This document shows, piece after piece, positions 20,325-33,426 of a stretch of DNA of 64,000 bases. The stretch's first letter is position 1; every line of letters begins with the position of its first letter. Origin of the DNA: Heliopora coerulea (Eukaryota > Cnidaria > Anthozoa > Scleralcyonacea > Helioporidae); the NCBI GenBank assembly GCA_030142905.1, contig JASJOG010000069.1, positions 1,109,001-1,173,000 on the forward strand. Reading direction: 5' to 3'. Under the pieces are notes generated by a model, which was not told where the DNA came from, made no database searches, and worked only from the letters and a program-made list of their open reading frames with translations. Made by a program: the position numbers and the translations under genes.

Positions 20325-22328
20325 AGTATGATGTGTGGTTGAGTGGTTCCCCAGAAAACATGAGTGCTTGATATAATTGTGGTATTGTCTAAATTTTCAC
20401 AGCTGTTGCTACATGGTGTTTCATGCTTTTGTGATATTCAGATAACTGGAGCAAAGCATGAAACGCCATGTAGTCACAACTGTGAAAGTTCAAACACTCT
20501 CTCAATCAGTCAGAGTATATATATATATATACTGGTAATTATATATATATGTACATACATAATATGTACATATATATATATATATAAGAATAGCAGAAAA
20601 TACTAGAGTTGGCACACTTGTTGGGATACCTATCAATTTAATATTTTTGCAAAATTTGTACAAGAAACTTAATGTCAGACAGTGATTCAACTTTTTGGTA
20701 CCTGACATTCTGTCAGGCACCCCTGTGAAAGTTATTTTCAGGCTTGCATTATATATATACGTTATATAATAATAAGAGTCTGAAGTAACAACTCTGAGTA
20801 AGAACTAAGAGTCCTTAACCCTACTTCACCATTATTCATTTAACTGCTCAATCTTATAAGATATTGAGCACTCTACATAAAGTTGATGTAGAAACTGTTT
20901 TTGCTGTATTGTATGTATGTATGTATCTATATACATCTGTATATGTATGTGTATGTATATATATGTATGTATATATATGTATATACGAGGGTCATCCAAA
21001 AAGTAACGCCTGCTAAGCCATAACTTCTCCAGGTTTAGGCGGATTTGTTTCAAATTTGAAAAACATATTCAACCATAAGTTTACTTCATTGTGATCATGA
21101 ATTTGGAGTTGTGTGCTCCCTCCATTCCCAGAATTCCATTTCCAAGATGGCCGCCCATGCTGAAATATGTAAAAAACAAAGAGCTGTGATAGAATTCTTG
21201 GTTTTGGAGGGAGAAAGTGCTGCAGCCATCCACAAAAGACTGAAAAATGTGTATGGGGATCACACTCTTGATGTGAGCAATGTGAGAAGATGGGCAAGCA
21301 GGATTAAAGGTGGTGAAACAGCCAAAGGTGAGGCTGTGCTGACTGACCAGCCAAGAAGTGGAAGGCGTGCTCATGCAGTGTCAGACATGAACTTGAAAAG
21401 CACTGATGAGTTGACCAAAGAAAACAGGAGGATTACAATTACTGAGATAAGTGAGGCACTAGACATCAGTAGAGGTAGTGCAGGCAATTTGGTCAGTAAA
21501 TTGCGCTACAGCAAGGTCTGTGCAAAGTGGGTTCCACGGCAGCTGACAGATGCCATGAAGGAGCAACGAGTTGAGGCATCCACTGAACTTCTGCAGCTTC
21601 ATAGTGATGATAACACATTTTTGAAAAGAATTGTCACTGGGGATGAAACCTGGGTTCATCATTACGAGCCAGAAAGCAAAAGAAGGTCGATGGAATGGCG
21701 ACATTCTTACTCACCAAGAAAGAAAAAATTCAAGTCACAGCCGTCCGCTGGCAAGGTGATGGCTACAGTCTTTTGGGATTATCAGGGTGTGATATTGGTT
21801 GACTTTATGCCCAAAGGCACTACCATAAACTCTGACGCCTACATTGCGACTCTAAACAAACTGAAAAACAGACTTCGGCGTTGCCGACCCAATCTCAACA
21901 TGGATGGTGTCCTCCTTCAGCACGATAATGCCCGTCCCCACACAAGTTTGCAAACCACACAGAAAATCACCCGCCATGGGTGGACCACGCTGCCCCATCC
22001 ACCGTACAGCCCTGATTTGGCTCCATCAGACTTCCATTTGTTCGGACCGATGAAGGAAGCACTGCGTGGTCAGTGATTCTCGACTGATGGAGAGGTTATG
22101 ACAGCTGTTCGGTCTTGGCTCCACTCACAACCATCCTCCTTTTACGAGGCAGGAATAGAGGCTCTGATACAGCGCTGGACAGCAGCTGTGGACAATAGAG
22201 GAGACTATATTGAGGGATAGGGTTGTGTTCCTGACATATTTCCGGGCATTTTCATATGTAGTTTGTGTATGTAAACAATAAAATTTCTCTGATCTTGTAC
22301 AACAGGCGTTACTTTTTGGATGACCCTC

Positions 22329-22379
<51 letters not shown>

Positions 22380-25300
22380 GTATGTAATAATATGATTAGA
22401 TGTTTACATAATGGATAATAAAACCTTAGGAGACAAGTGAAATGTCTTTGCTGGCTTTTAAACCACTGTTCATCAAGGGCTCATTTGAATGCCAGCAATA
22501 AGCTTTTACTCTTCTCCTAATGTTTCATTAACCATTACGTAAATATCTAACTACCAGTTTGTTTAATGACTCCATTACTTGTCATCTTTGATCAATTCAT
22601 AGTTAATAGGTGATGACATCATCCTAGGCATGTGTGCTTACCAGTTGGTTTGACAATGACTTTGTAATAGAGTTGAAATATCACAACTTTGTCTCTGTCT
22701 TGTCTTGTTCATAACTTGAATATCAAGCTAACAAAATGACGTTTTTTGGATAATGTTTTATTGTTTACTTTTTGATTGTTGGCTGGTTATGGTTTTTTAT
22801 CTGTACTTGAAATGTGCATTTACAGAGACACAGCAGCCTAACAGGTTGACCTGGCTGTTTGAAAATCTGCATGTCACAAGAAGATGGATTGAGCCCCTGT
22901 TCAATAGATGTTTTCTTTACACTAACTTGTCTAAACCACCAAACTGTTTCAATGGAGAATAATACTTAAAGTCTTCTGCTTTGTTTCATGTTTAAATGAT
23001 TGTTATTTTGATTACTTTCCTTTATCATAGATATGCAAGCCTTTATTTTGTTGCTGCTATCGAAAATAGTGATAATGAGCTTATTACCTTAGAGATTATC
23101 CACAGATATGTTGAACTTTTGGATAAATATTTTGGAAGTGTAAGTATTTAATATAATGTTTAGCTGTTAAGTACTACTAATAAAGATATAGAACACTTGA
23201 AGTTTTTATGGTGAAAAATTAAATGTGTAATGATCTTAAAATCTTGCCTTGATAGGAATATTTATTGCTAAGAACTTGTATGTACACGTTTAGTGCGTCT
23301 CATTTTATATTTGATGTCTTTCATGTGTGAGGCGGATAGATAAATATGACATCTGGTAAGTGTATCAGCTAGAATGTAGTTTAACGGACCCCGTCAAACC
23401 GCTAGCTTTTTAGGGTTTGGGCTTGTGTAAGAGTTAGGGATAGGGATATGGTCAGAAAGGAGGTCCAGCTACAGAGAGCGGTGCTATCAGATATTATAGA
23501 CGCGTCCTGTCCTGCACCACTCAGAGGAAAACTTAACTTTACAATTTATCTTGCCTACTTACCAAAAGTAAAAGTATGGTTAATGACTCAGTTTTGACTT
23601 TTCATTGGGAATAATCACTTTCCTCCTGGTTTCCTGCTGTTAGTGCTCAGATATTGTTAACCTCCTAAACTCTATGTTTATAGTTTGTGTTTTGTAAATT
23701 GCTGGGTTTTATAAATTATTATATTGGTATAGGAAGATCACAGGTTTTTCTGTCATTGAAACTAGAAAGCCTTTGTTAACTCGGATTTTTTCAACGAAAA
23801 CAGGATAAAAGTCAAACAGAATAAAGTGCTTGTAATCTGTTTAGGTAAACAACAACCACAGCTGTTCTGAATCAATTTTTGATTTAATCTTTGTCATCTT
23901 CAACCTGCCCAAAGTGAATTGTCGCAATTTACTGCATGTGTAGTCTAGATTTATTGTATGTGTAATCTAAATATGATTTTGATTAAACATAAAAATTAAC
24001 TCAAAGAAACCGTGGTGGTCATTATCTAAATAGATAATGCACACTATATTCGGTGTGAGTTTTGTTCCATTTCTGCTTCGAAAGGAGGAGGCAGGGAAGG
24101 AGGCGAGGAAGGGAGGAAAGGAACAAGGAACGAACGAACGAACGAACGAACGGACGTAAGGAAGGAAGGCAGGCAGGCAGGTAAGGGAGGCAGTCAGACA
24201 TGCATGGAAAAGGCAAGTACGGAAGCAAGGCAGGCATTCACGCGTCATTTATGTGTTAATGGAGGAGTCGATGGAGGGAGGGATGGATGGATGGATGGAT
24301 GGATAAACAGCTCGATGGTTAGATAAATTAGTTGGATGGATTGATTGTTGGATGAGTGGATGGAGGGAAGGAAGGAAGGAAAGGGAAAGGGAAAGAAAGG
24401 GAAGACAATTGAAGGAACTAACGGGTACAAGAGCAAACGATATTTTATTTAAAGTAATGAAAATAAATTTTAAAGTGTCAGAATCCACATTTTAATACAA
24501 CTCTTGAGCCTCCGGCTGGGAATCGCACTGGCGATCCTGCAAATCTAGTGCAATGCTCAGCAAACTGAGTTACGAAGACCGTTATACAGGGCATAGTAAG
24601 TGTGGACCACGCTCTCGGCCACAAGTTGCTCCCGAGTTGTCCCCGTTACCATATAACCCTGTACAAGCCTGCAACAAACAGGTGTTTTGGCTTTCTGGGA
24701 AGCAAACATCCAAGATAAAGCTGGTGCTGAGAATCCTGGTATCATAGTAAAGCAAAGTCCATTTGCTGATGTAAAATAATGCTCTCTATTTTTATATTGA
24801 CAGGTTTGTGAATTGGACATAATATTTAATTTTGAAAAGGTAAAGTTATTAAAAAAATTAACTTCAGTTCTAAATTTGGATAGACAGATAGAACTACATA
24901 AGGCTCATTTTTTCTAGCACATTAATCTACCAATTTTGTACCTAGTTAACACCTCAACGATACATGTATATGTGAGATTCATGTCGATGCGCCGTCACTC
25001 AAAGTGTCCACTTTTAAATTAAGTGTATTCACTGTAAAACAATTTATCACCGGCTTATCAAACAAATAATCTAAAACCACCTCGTTCTTATTCAAGTTAT
25101 TTTTTGACGCTTTAAAAAGTTCGTTCTTATCGGCTAAATGTTTGTACTTGACACGTGATCACCAACTAGTTGTTTCATTATACTGCACCGTTATTTTCAC
25201 GATTGTACAAAACTCAAAGCCATCATCACACTGAAGTGGTCGTCATATTGATGGTCAGGGTCATTTAAGTTCAACTGAATTATTCTTGCGTAGGAATGAA

Positions 25301-27745
25301 TTTGATTTGGGGGGCTGAAGCCAGCACATTGGCCATTATTAGAGCCTCTTAGAATGCTGCGTAAGTCATCTGTACATTCAAATTATTGTAATTTGTTCAC
25401 CGTTTCAGTTCCTGTCGTAGACAATATTTGAAGTACTATGTAGATTTTGACAAGGTTTTTTCTCTGTTAGGAAAATTGATCTGAATTTGATATTGAACAT
25501 TTTGAATTCCTTTTTGACACTCTTATGTGCATCGTCTCTTACATTTTTCCTTGTCCTTGTAATGAGTCAGACGTTTTTTGTCACCAGTTTAGTCGGAAGT
25601 TCAACAACAAAGCAGCGATGCAATAACCCTAAACTCGCAAATTTTATTCCCGTCAAACACAACATTTTCGTGTCGATCTTAAAAATGCCGCATTGATTTC
25701 AACGCAGTTGTTTTTCTGACCTGAGTATAAACCTGAAGTAATGTTTCATATACAAGTCAGAGTACTCTATCGGGATTTCAAAGTCCGAGCGAAATTTCAG
25801 ATGCCTCGGCTGCGCATCAGCATTTGAAATTATCATGAGGACTTTGAAATCCCGATAGAGTGCTCTGACTCGTATATGAAATATTACTTAGATCCATCCC
25901 CATATTAAAGAAAAAGACTTCGTTGAAATTGAAATTGCATTTCCAATGCTAACACAAATTCGTGAACTGACCCTTCAACCCTAGGTTACTGGATCTTAAA
26001 GGTCAAAGAGGAACATGTAATGCTTTAAATCTATTTCACATACGTCCTCGGGTCATAGAGAATACTTCGTTGAGATCTACATTGCATTTCAAAGAACAAA
26101 AAAATGTTGTTTGTCTAAACTGAACGAAAATCGAAGTCGTGACTTTAGATGTGCCAGAACACCGAGTCACAGAGCCAACTTAGGAACAGAGCATGAGCTC
26201 AATTCATTATAAGTAAAGTACACACGAAATCTCCACAATTAACTAATAAACATTGATCATGAAATTGCCGTGTTTCAAGTCAGTTTCCATTATTCACTAA
26301 TTATGAAATTGTGTAAATGGGATCGGTAAACAAAATTTTTGTGTTAATTAAGTAGTCTGTTATGAATGAAATTGTATTTTAATGATTTCAGAGTCCTAGT
26401 ACTTCGAAACCTGATTCAAATACGGCTAAGAATACTTTACTAGATTTCAAAATAAGGCACGTGGTATAAATGCGCGACTCTCGTTGGTGCATTTGCTCAT
26501 GAATAATTAATGAGTATTAGAAAATAGATTCAAAACATTGCAAAACTACTTCTTGATGCTCATTGGTTCATTGTACCATTTTCGTGTTTGCTAATGATGA
26601 GTCGAACTCCGTTAGTCGTCAATTGCTTAATGGTCTTGTAATACGTTTCTAAGGTTACTAATTCAATGGCCGGTTTCCCTTCATTATTCATCTGCTGACA
26701 AGCATAAGAATGCTTATTGCGAATAACATCAATTGCTCCTTTGGGCAATTAGAATTGTCTGGCTTACGGTTGAACATTTTATTCACCGAAGGTAGCCTTC
26801 TGGAAGGGGAAGGATCAAGAAAAAACTTGCACGAATTCCATAAGTATCCGAGAAAAGAAAATATAGAAAAAATAGCAGATTTTTGTGATAGAGATTTTGC
26901 TCGATTTATTATTGAGAGATCGCTTTCACGTGTTCTGTTCAGTGAATTAAATTTAAGTTCTGTTTAGTTAATTAACAAATTTTTTCATATTGTTGATATT
27001 ATGTGTAGGCGTATTATATGCTGGATGAACTGATTCTTGGTGGAGAAATTCAGGAAACAAGCAAAAAGAATGTTCTAAAATCAATTCAAGCACAAGATCT
27101 GTTACAAGAAGTAAGCGTGGACTGGAAAACTGAAATTTCAGTGACAGATATCTCGCGACAGATATCTCGCGATCCTTTTCATGTGTTACTGCACATTATC
27201 TTTTCATGAACCGAGCTGTTTTACTCTTTTGTGTGTGTCATATTAGCAGGTGGACAGCCTGGTCAATTTAGATCGGTCCCATATTTTAACCCATTCTCTT
27301 TGTAGAAGTGAACCTTTTGAATTTTACAAGCATTTTGTTATCTATATCAGATTGCTTTAATTATCTAAAATACACAAAAACTCAGTTTTACCTTCATGTT
27401 AAGTTTTATGTTTATGTTAAGATACATCCTTGGGAGAATGATTTGTAAGTCATCCTGGGAATCCTGGCCTCCATGGAAAATTTCTTTGAGTTTTGGCTGT
27501 TTCAAACATCGGCTCAAGACCCGCCATTAATACATACACAAATACATTTATTTACAGACACTGTTGTACATTTCATCTGAAACTGTTTGATACAATGGGA
27601 TGGATTATAACAACTCGTATATTTTGATGGATACGTTATGTGTTTAATTAGCGTGTTTATCTGTATCTCATCTGTCTATTCATCTGTTTATCTTATCTAG
27701 GAAGGTGAAATTCGAAGTGCTTTGGAAGAAATGGGACTATCTTGA
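17406..27745 (+). CDS. AP1S: AP-1 complex subunit sigma, six exons, 155 aa
   Basis: Exons: 17406-17408 (the start codon alone, then GTAAGT), 17495-17667, 23031-23139, 24804-24839, 27009-27110 and 27701-27745 (ending GGLS-type tail EEMGLS and TGA). All junctions are AG/GT and the frame is continuous over 468 nt. The product is a small clathrin adaptor chain. [15 protein letters not shown] at the N-terminus identifies AP-1 rather than AP-2 or AP-3 sigma. [39 protein letters not shown] and [19 protein letters not shown] follow in order. It forms the longin-like sigma subunit of the heterotetramer that binds dileucine cargo signals at the trans-Golgi network and endosomes. An intron straight after the start codon is a known feature of sigma genes. 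Oddity: YFVAAIE replaces the usual YFCCAIE. A possible AATAAA signal lies near 27986. Confidence 0.93.
18544..18645 (+). repeat. Dispersed hairpin repeat, copy 2 (diverged)
   Basis: In AP-1 sigma intron 2. Shares GAC-AAGTAAGATTATCTGGC and a following GCCAAAATAAAA with the family at 4441. A second partial copy follows near 18749-18825. Confidence 0.5.
19524..19625 (+). repeat. Dispersed hairpin repeat, copy 3
   Basis: Starts TTAACTCATTAAGG and ends CCTTAATGGATTAA, with the core GATGAGTAAAATTGTCTGG. The terminal inverted ends are clearest in this copy. Confidence 0.7.
20248..20322. repeat. (TA)n/(TG)n microsatellite
   Basis: Short TA runs followed by an uninterrupted TG run, in AP-1 sigma intron 2. 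Confidence 0.9.
20394..20489. repeat. Foldback repeat
   Basis: Arms of ~37 bp (TTTCACAGCTGTTGC..ATGGTG and its inverse CATGTAGTCACAACTGTGAAA) bracket a short loop. Intronic. Confidence 0.7.
20986..22329 (+). mobile_element. mariner transposon, near intact
   Basis: Identical 27-bp inverted ends starting CGAGGGTCATCCAAAAAG, flanked on both sides by TA (20984-20985 and 22330-22331) inside TA-rich microsatellites. The length of 1344 bp and one transposase frame are typical of mariner. The perfect ends and the single lesion in the frame indicate a young insertion. It lies in intron 2 of the AP-1 sigma gene, in the same orientation. Confidence 0.95.
21147..22220 (+). pseudogene. mariner transposase (DD34D), one premature stop
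   Basis: Read from ATG 21147 ([14 protein letters not shown]). N-terminal helix-turn-helix region, then [12 protein letters not shown] (first Asp), [12 protein letters not shown] (second Asp), and [17 protein letters not shown], whose last Asp is 35 positions after the second, giving the DD34D signature. A TGA at 22074-22076 follows LRGQ. The frame then continues open as [11 protein letters not shown] to a natural TAG at 22218-22220. TGA is one C-to-T change from CGA (Arg), which fits the usual residue here and CpG decay. Total length of 357 codons including the stop position is close to the family norm. The C-terminal ~48 residues would be lost. Confidence 0.92.
22330..22378. repeat. (TA)n microsatellite at mariner insertion site
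   Basis: Pure AT dinucleotide run directly abutting the mariner right end. Confidence 0.9.
22640..22770 (+). repeat. Dispersed repeat also present at 37425-37560
   Basis: Shares AATAGAG-TGAAATAT, then TGTCT-TCTTGTTC and AACTTGAATATCAAG, with 37425-37560. The 37.4-kb copy follows a Penelope fragment and a hammerhead, so this may be part of a Penelope terminal region. That is inference. Confidence 0.55.
24111..24400. repeat. Compound GAAC/GGAT/GGAA microsatellites
   Basis: GAAC, GGCA, GGAT and GGAA tetranucleotide tracts in AP-1 sigma intron 3. The proline- and serine-rich frames on the minus strand are repeat artefacts. Confidence 0.85.
24505..24582 (-). repeat. Degenerate tRNA-like/SINE sequence
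   Basis: Minus strand reads GTCTTCGTAACTCAGTTTGC then GATTCCCAGCCGGAGGCTC, related to the tRNA-like core at 8661-8737. The B box is decayed. Intronic. Confidence 0.55.
25736..25889. mobile_element. Palindromic MITE
   Basis: Arms of ~50 bp, near-perfect inverse of each other (AAGTAATRTTTCATATAC, GTCAGAGYACTCTATCGGG), around a ~55-nt centre. In AP-1 sigma intron 4. Confidence 0.75.
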
Positions 27746-30700
27746 AGTACTAAAGAGCTCTTAAAGAGTCATTGTTCGTGGAATTATGTGTAGAACACAA
27801 TTATTTGTTATGTTACTGAATTCGAACAAGTTAATGTGACACAATAAGTGACGCACATTTGTAAGTTGACGATCACGGTGCAATGATTTGTGAATAATAT
27901 TTTGATACAATTCCTCGGCTTCTCTTGAGGAAGTATTATGAAGTCGAAGAGGTTTCAACGTTACTAGTTAGAATGTAACCGAAAGAAATAAAACAAGTTG
28001 AATTTTAATGCAGGATAATCATTAGGTACCACTTGACCAATCAAGGCTTCACGGTCTCATCGTAGCACAAAATATTTTTGCTTGAACTAGAGCTTCCCTA
28101 CCCAAGGCCTAGTGTGAAAACGCTTAACCACTCCTGAGGGATGAGTGCCACTTGTTATCACCCCAGTCAGCAACCGCTGCGGGTGGATGACCTTCCAAAC
28201 ACACGAAAACACGCTCTGCATCAGAATTTAACTCTCTCATGCATACAGTTGTACAGCAACATAATAGAACTACCTTCTCTCTTTAGCACCAAGTTTTTTA
28301 GTCCCTAGTAATAAGCCTTCAGTTCAGAAGCACGAAAAAAAAAAAGAAAAAAAAAGCCCCCAGCTTCCATTAAGCGTCTATCCCTGATAGAGAGAGCTTT
28401 TTCATTAAAAAGCTGACATTTCAATATGGATTTATAGTGAATTGTGGGACACCGTTCTGTGAAGAAACGTGTTCATTTGAAAGTCGTTATGTTGGAGTGT
28501 CAGCGTAATATATTCATATTATTATGAGTTAATACATTTATGTAATTTTGAATTTTCAAAGAACATGAAAATGTGTTTAGTCCACAGCCATTTATCCTCC
28601 CGCCTCCCAATAAACCCATAGTCCAGAAACTCTGCAAAATATAAGCCCCCTGTGGGGGGTGAACAGAGGAAATACGGAACAAAGCAAAAAAAAATTAAAA
28701 AAAGAAAAAGGTAATAAAGAATTGAAGGAAAAATCTCGTGCACGAAATGGTTAAACCGGTTTGATCAAAATGTGAATAAGCCACATGGATAAGTTTAGTT
28801 GTTGACATGTTTGCATTACCACATAAGACAGAAGAAGTTATGGCAGTTTCTAAAATTAGGCCTATCGTGAATTTTCTAGGTTCTTTGGAACCGCATGTGG
28901 ATATGTACCAGCCCCATGAACATGATTCCTCGTGATATTTTGCATGATGTAAAAACGAAATTTGATTGTATTATTATATGTTAATATGTGCATTACTAGA
29001 AGTATTTATCAGGTACTATCTTTTTTATAAGGTGATCAGCTCAACATCTCGCAAAAACAAGCTGTGCACCACGTTAAAGCGAGGCACAGGGTGTACTCAG
29101 CACAAGAAAATTTGAAAATCTGGAAGCTAAATGTCTCATTTTGACACGTTTTCGAGTATTAATAATGGTTTAATAGGCCTCTTTATACCATGGTAATATG
29201 AGAAAGAACGCGGTTGCTGACAGAGAAGCAGGTTGTGATTTTTCAGGATCCGTTTTGAACTAATTGACTACGAGTAACGGCTTCTGTAAATTCAAGCAGT
29301 TCGAAGCATAAGGTAATGTACAGTATGCATCGGTCCGAAAACTGACTTTTTCTTTGGATGAACGCGAAATAGAATTATAAATCGTTTAGTTCGTGTTTAG
29401 TTATTGAAAAAACTTTGACTGGCCCGTGAAATGTTAAAATTTGGTGCGTAAAACAGGCTTAGTTGGTCGGTATGAGGTTAGATTGATCGGTAAATAAGAT
29501 GACAGGCTGCGACACCATCAAAGCAGTAACGGTGTGCTGGTTATTAGTCACCATGCGCACCATTTGTCTCTTTGGTTATGATATCAACCATTAGCTAAAA
29601 GTTAAAATACCAACAGTAATGCAGTCAGTTATAATACTAACATTTAATGTATGTTTTAGATTGCAGCGTAAAGGGGTATGCGTACGCCATGAAACGTAGG
29701 GCAAAGTATTTTGGATTTATGAACATGGGGACGCATTTCAAATTTCTTAGGGTGCGGTTGGTGGACATGCGTAAATTTAAAAATACAGGAGCATTTCAGG
29801 GTTTGTTCCTTCGAAGTCCAACATGAAAAGGGCACGTCTTGCCAAATGTTTTGGTGGATAAATACCTCTTACCCCGCCCACCGCGCCGCCCCTGAATAGG
29901 TAATGATAGGTAAAATTAATAGCTTGACGTATTTAATCAGCTAAACTGACGTTTGTACTACAAAAATGTCCAACAGAATTATAACCTGTGGCAAATTAAC
30001 TGTATCTGGCACGTCGCTTGCCCAAACGTGAGTGAATCTTGACAAAAATATATCTTCTACATAAAGGTTTTTCTAGGTGACACTACCCCAACTTAAAAAT
30101 TCGTTGGGCATAACATGACGTTAATTTGTGTTAGCTGCATCCAAAACTTCAATTTTAACGGCAACTTTGCGAATACAAATGGAACCATGGGTACCATCTC
30201 GCGAGGTGGAAGGACTACAACGGACAAGTTTTAAAACACTAGAGCTCAGGAATAGGTTTACAGGAACATATCCGACCAAAATGCACGAACGAAATACTTA
30301 AGATTTTGATCAAAATTAATGTGTCAAAGTATCGGAAATGCAATTTCAAACACCTGCGATTCCAAAAGGACACCATCAGCATGCGAGCATTTACAAACGT
30401 ACCGGTTATACTAGTGTACATTTTACCTTTTTTTCTTAGATCATCATATTAGATCTACTGCGAAGGGTAAACAATGTTAGTGCAAAACCATTGCAACGAC
30501 TTCAAATCGCAAACAGAATATGCCAACCATCTCAAGTACTAAGGAGGGTGTTTTCCAGTATCTTGTCGTGTATGTCATATTAAAATATGAAAGCTTAAAG
30601 TTATCCCCTTTTGTGCGGTTCAAGTTAGTAAGTGTAATCCAATTAACTGAAAGTAAAACCGCTTTGAATAGCAAACTTTTTGGTTGCACGAATCTTTAAA

Positions 30701-31644
30701 TGCAGACGATTAAGATCTAGAATTCTCTAGTTAAGAGGGATTCCAAAGAGTGAATTTCGATGAGCCGTTTCAAACTACTTAGCTATACTGACTCTTAAAA
30801 GTTTTAATCTTTAATATAAATTGTCTTGAAATGCTACATGTCTGATCTTACGGTAAAATGGGGAGCCGTTTGAACCAGTTATGCTCAATCTTCCGGAAAA
30901 TTATGTCATGAAACTTAGCTGTTTGTGCATATTTTTTTTTCCACTCTCGAAAATTGTATAATTAACACGAAAGCGTTTAACGCAACCTATTACACCCACA
31001 GTGAAAGCATCTCAACAATGTTTTAAAGAGGAACTTCTTCAGGTCCTCTTACATATAAACTCTTTTCGTCGTTTGTTTAAGCATTTCTTCTATAAGATAT
31101 TTGGTAAGCTTTTTATTTTAATATCAATCCGAAATATTTCAAAATCTATATCAAAATGAAACCCGATGTACTGAAAAACTGAAAAGGGTTTGACTGAATG
31201 TTTCCCAGCAGTGTCACCTGCTGTTACATCCTGAACAACTTAATTAGGTTAACGCCTTTGATTGGCTCGAAAGATTATAAATTATGACTATAAAAATGCA
31301 AGTCTTAATACGTTTTTTATTAACAATCCTCGAGAGATGAGAATTGTAATCAGCTGCTTCTCGTACATGAAATATCTCTACGATTTTAGAACGGCACTTT
31401 AGTTGATCACAACTAGTTAAATGTTTCAACTATAAAGGTGAACGGTTTCCGGCAGTACATTGTTTGATTATGACAATAGCAATTTCTTTGGACATTAATA
31501 ATGCAACTGTTATGAACTGCATATAATAAAGGAAACAATACAGTTGGCATAATCAACCAACAGTTGCCTCAAAAGACTACGATTGTCTTTCCTGAGGGGA
31601 GGTAATTTGCTAAACTGGCATTCTTTTTATCCACTAAAAATATT
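27746..31644. other. Intergenic interval
   Basis: Between the convergent AP-1 sigma and DNAJC21 genes. No gene recognised. A C-rich segment ending GCCGCCCCTG near 29876-29894 looks like one end of a hAT-type element, but no partner end was found. Confidence 0.5.
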
Positions 31645-33426
31645 TCAACGTGGTACTATTTTTTTCTTCTTTCCTTTTTTCTTACGACTCTCTTCATTTG
31701 ATATGTTTTTGTTTTCTATCCTCAGAGCATGACCACTTTCGTTAATGTGCTTGAACAGCTGATTGCGTGTCGGAAACTCCACACCACAAACATTGCAACA
31801 TAAATCGATCGTTTCGTGTCCTTCGTCGATATTATTTTGACTTTTCTTTGGCGTCCGTCGACTTTTGCTCTTTCGTATGGGCTCGGTACCTTGCGAATCC
31901 GATTTAAATTCTAATAAAATGTCTACTTTGTTTTTCTCAAGATCATCTCCACGAATATTATTGACGACACTTACCATTTCGTTTCCTTCTTGTGAAGTCT
32001 GCTCTTCCATATCGTCTCTCAAGATAAGCTGGACCATTTTCTTTTCGCACTCGTCATAATCATCGTCGCCAGTAACACCTTCACCACTCCTTTCCACATT
32101 CCTACCTTTCTTACTCTTTTTCTTTTTCTTTACCTTTTGCGCAAAAGCTAAAGTAACTGAGTCAGCCAAATGTAAAGGGCCACCTGGATCATCTTTCTCC
32201 TCGTCATTTTCTCCCGCCGACTTGTGACTTCTCCTCGAATTGGACCTACTTCTACTTTCAACATACGAAGGGAGATCAAGAGAATCCCTCAAATTCAGCG
32301 CTGTAACATCAATGGTACAGTTCTCGTCTGCATTAACATTCGGGTTTTTTTCCTCGATGCTGTTCTCAGTGCTCAAACCAGAGCCATTGCTGGCATGGAT
32401 ATACTCTGGTGTTTCCGTTTCACCCACCCTTTCTTCTTCCATCACTTTTCTGATCTGATAAACCTTCTCTTGATGTTTCTTTGATTTCTCGTGGTTTTGT
32501 AACGCTTTGTCGGACTTGAATAATTTCTCACAAGCTACACAATAAAACTCTATGTAGTCCTCGTTATCTGATTGGTCGTTGGCGTTGTACTCCCCAAACT
32601 CCTCGTCCACGTATGACGTGACGTCATCCAATTTCCCCTCCAAATGGCTCATTGAATTCCAATCTAGTTCCTTATAATCCTTCATTTTTTCTAGTCTTTC
32701 CCTCTTTTCGGCATCACGTTTTTGCTTTATTTGCAGCGCCTTGTTTCTTTCTTCTTCTTCTCGCTTTTCTTTGTGAGCCTTTACTCTTTTATCTCGTTTA
32801 CGAACATATTGAACTAACTCACGAATTTCTTCATTTCTAGATTTCTTCGCTGCATCTCTTAACTTCTTATTTTCCTTTTCCATTGCTCTTGAGACCCGTC
32901 GGTTTGGAGCTTCTCTAGTGTCGTATTTCTCATGCCATACAAAAGTCTTGAATGTGCAATAACTTTGCCAGTAATCGTAAAATGCCTTCACTTCCTCGAA
33001 TGGACTTGTGGACGTTCCAAAATGCGGAATATCTTCCAGCAACGACTTGTCATCAACAAACTTTGAATCCTCTTCTAAGATGGTTCTAAAGACGAACGAA
33101 TAAATGGCATAAAATCCTTTCTCATCGTCCCCATAACCACGATATGCAGATGTCTGAAAATAATGCATCAAATTCAGTCCATCGTCGATGTAATCGTCAC
33201 CACCTTTTAAGATCTGTTCCCTGTGTTTGTCATACCACGCTCGCTCTTGGCTATCTGACAAGACATCGTAAGCTTGTTGAATCTCCTGAAACATTTCAGT
33301 ACATTCCTCGACTCGATCGAAGTTCCTGTCTGGATGCCATTTCAAGGCCAAAGCACGATAAGCTTTCTTTATCTCTATATCTGTAGCACTTTTTGAGACT
33401 CCTAAGACTTCGTAATGACAGCGCAT
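31645..33426 (-). CDS. DNAJC21: DNAJC21-like J-domain protein, single exon
   Basis: An uninterrupted 593-codon frame from ATG 33426, chosen because family members begin at the J domain with M-x-CHYE-LGV. An in-frame ATG lies 47 codons upstream (33567). The N-terminal J domain carries HPD at residues 31-33 and ends with [19 protein letters not shown] conserved middle region follows ([21 protein letters not shown], residues ~88-108), then a Lys/Glu/Arg coiled coil (~170-250). A U1-type C2H2 finger has C296, C299, H312 and H318. An acidic/Lys-rich segment precedes a second finger with C544, C547, H560 and H566, and the tail is basic. In yeast (Jjj1) and vertebrates this family acts with Hsp70 in late cytoplasmic 60S ribosome maturation. 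The animal gene usually has many introns; this copy has none. Confidence 0.93.
   Translation of the reverse strand: MRCHYEVLGVSKSATDIEIKKAYRALALKWHPDRNFDRVEECTEMFQEIQQAYDVLSDSQERAWYDKHREQILKGGDDYIDDGLNLMHYFQTSAYRGYGDDEKGFYAIYSFVFRTILEEDSKFVDDKSLLEDIPHFGTSTSPFEEVKAFYDYWQSYCTFKTFVWHEKYDTREAPNRRVSRAMEKENKKLRDAAKKSRNEEIRELVQYVRKRDKRVKAHKEKREEEERNKALQIKQKRDAEKRERLEKMKDYKELDWNSMSHLEGKLDDVTSYVDEEFGEYNANDQSDNEDYIEFYCVACEKLFKSDKALQNHEKSKKHQEKVYQIRKVMEEERVGETETPEYIHASNGSGLSTENSIEEKNPNVNADENCTIDVTALNLRDSLDLPSYVESRSRSNSRRSHKSAGENDEEKDDPGGPLHLADSVTLAFAQKVKKKKKSKKGRNVERSGEGVTGDDDYDECEKKMVQLILRDDMEEQTSQEGNEMVSVVNNIRGDDLEKNKVDILLEFKSDSQGTEPIRKSKSRRTPKKSQNNIDEGHETIDLCCNVCGVEFPTRNQLFKHINESGHALRIENKNISNEESRKKKGKKKKIVPR

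Noticed and set aside
20051..20371. 106-codon frame with a Tyr/Ile then Val/Cys run
   Set aside because: Produced by TA and TG microsatellites.
26560..26967. Overlapping frames on both strands in AP-1 sigma intron 4
   Set aside because: No known domain, no splice signals in frame, and located between well-supported exons.
31865..33386. Several plus-strand frames over DNAJC21
   Set aside because: Antisense shadows of the conserved minus-strand gene.
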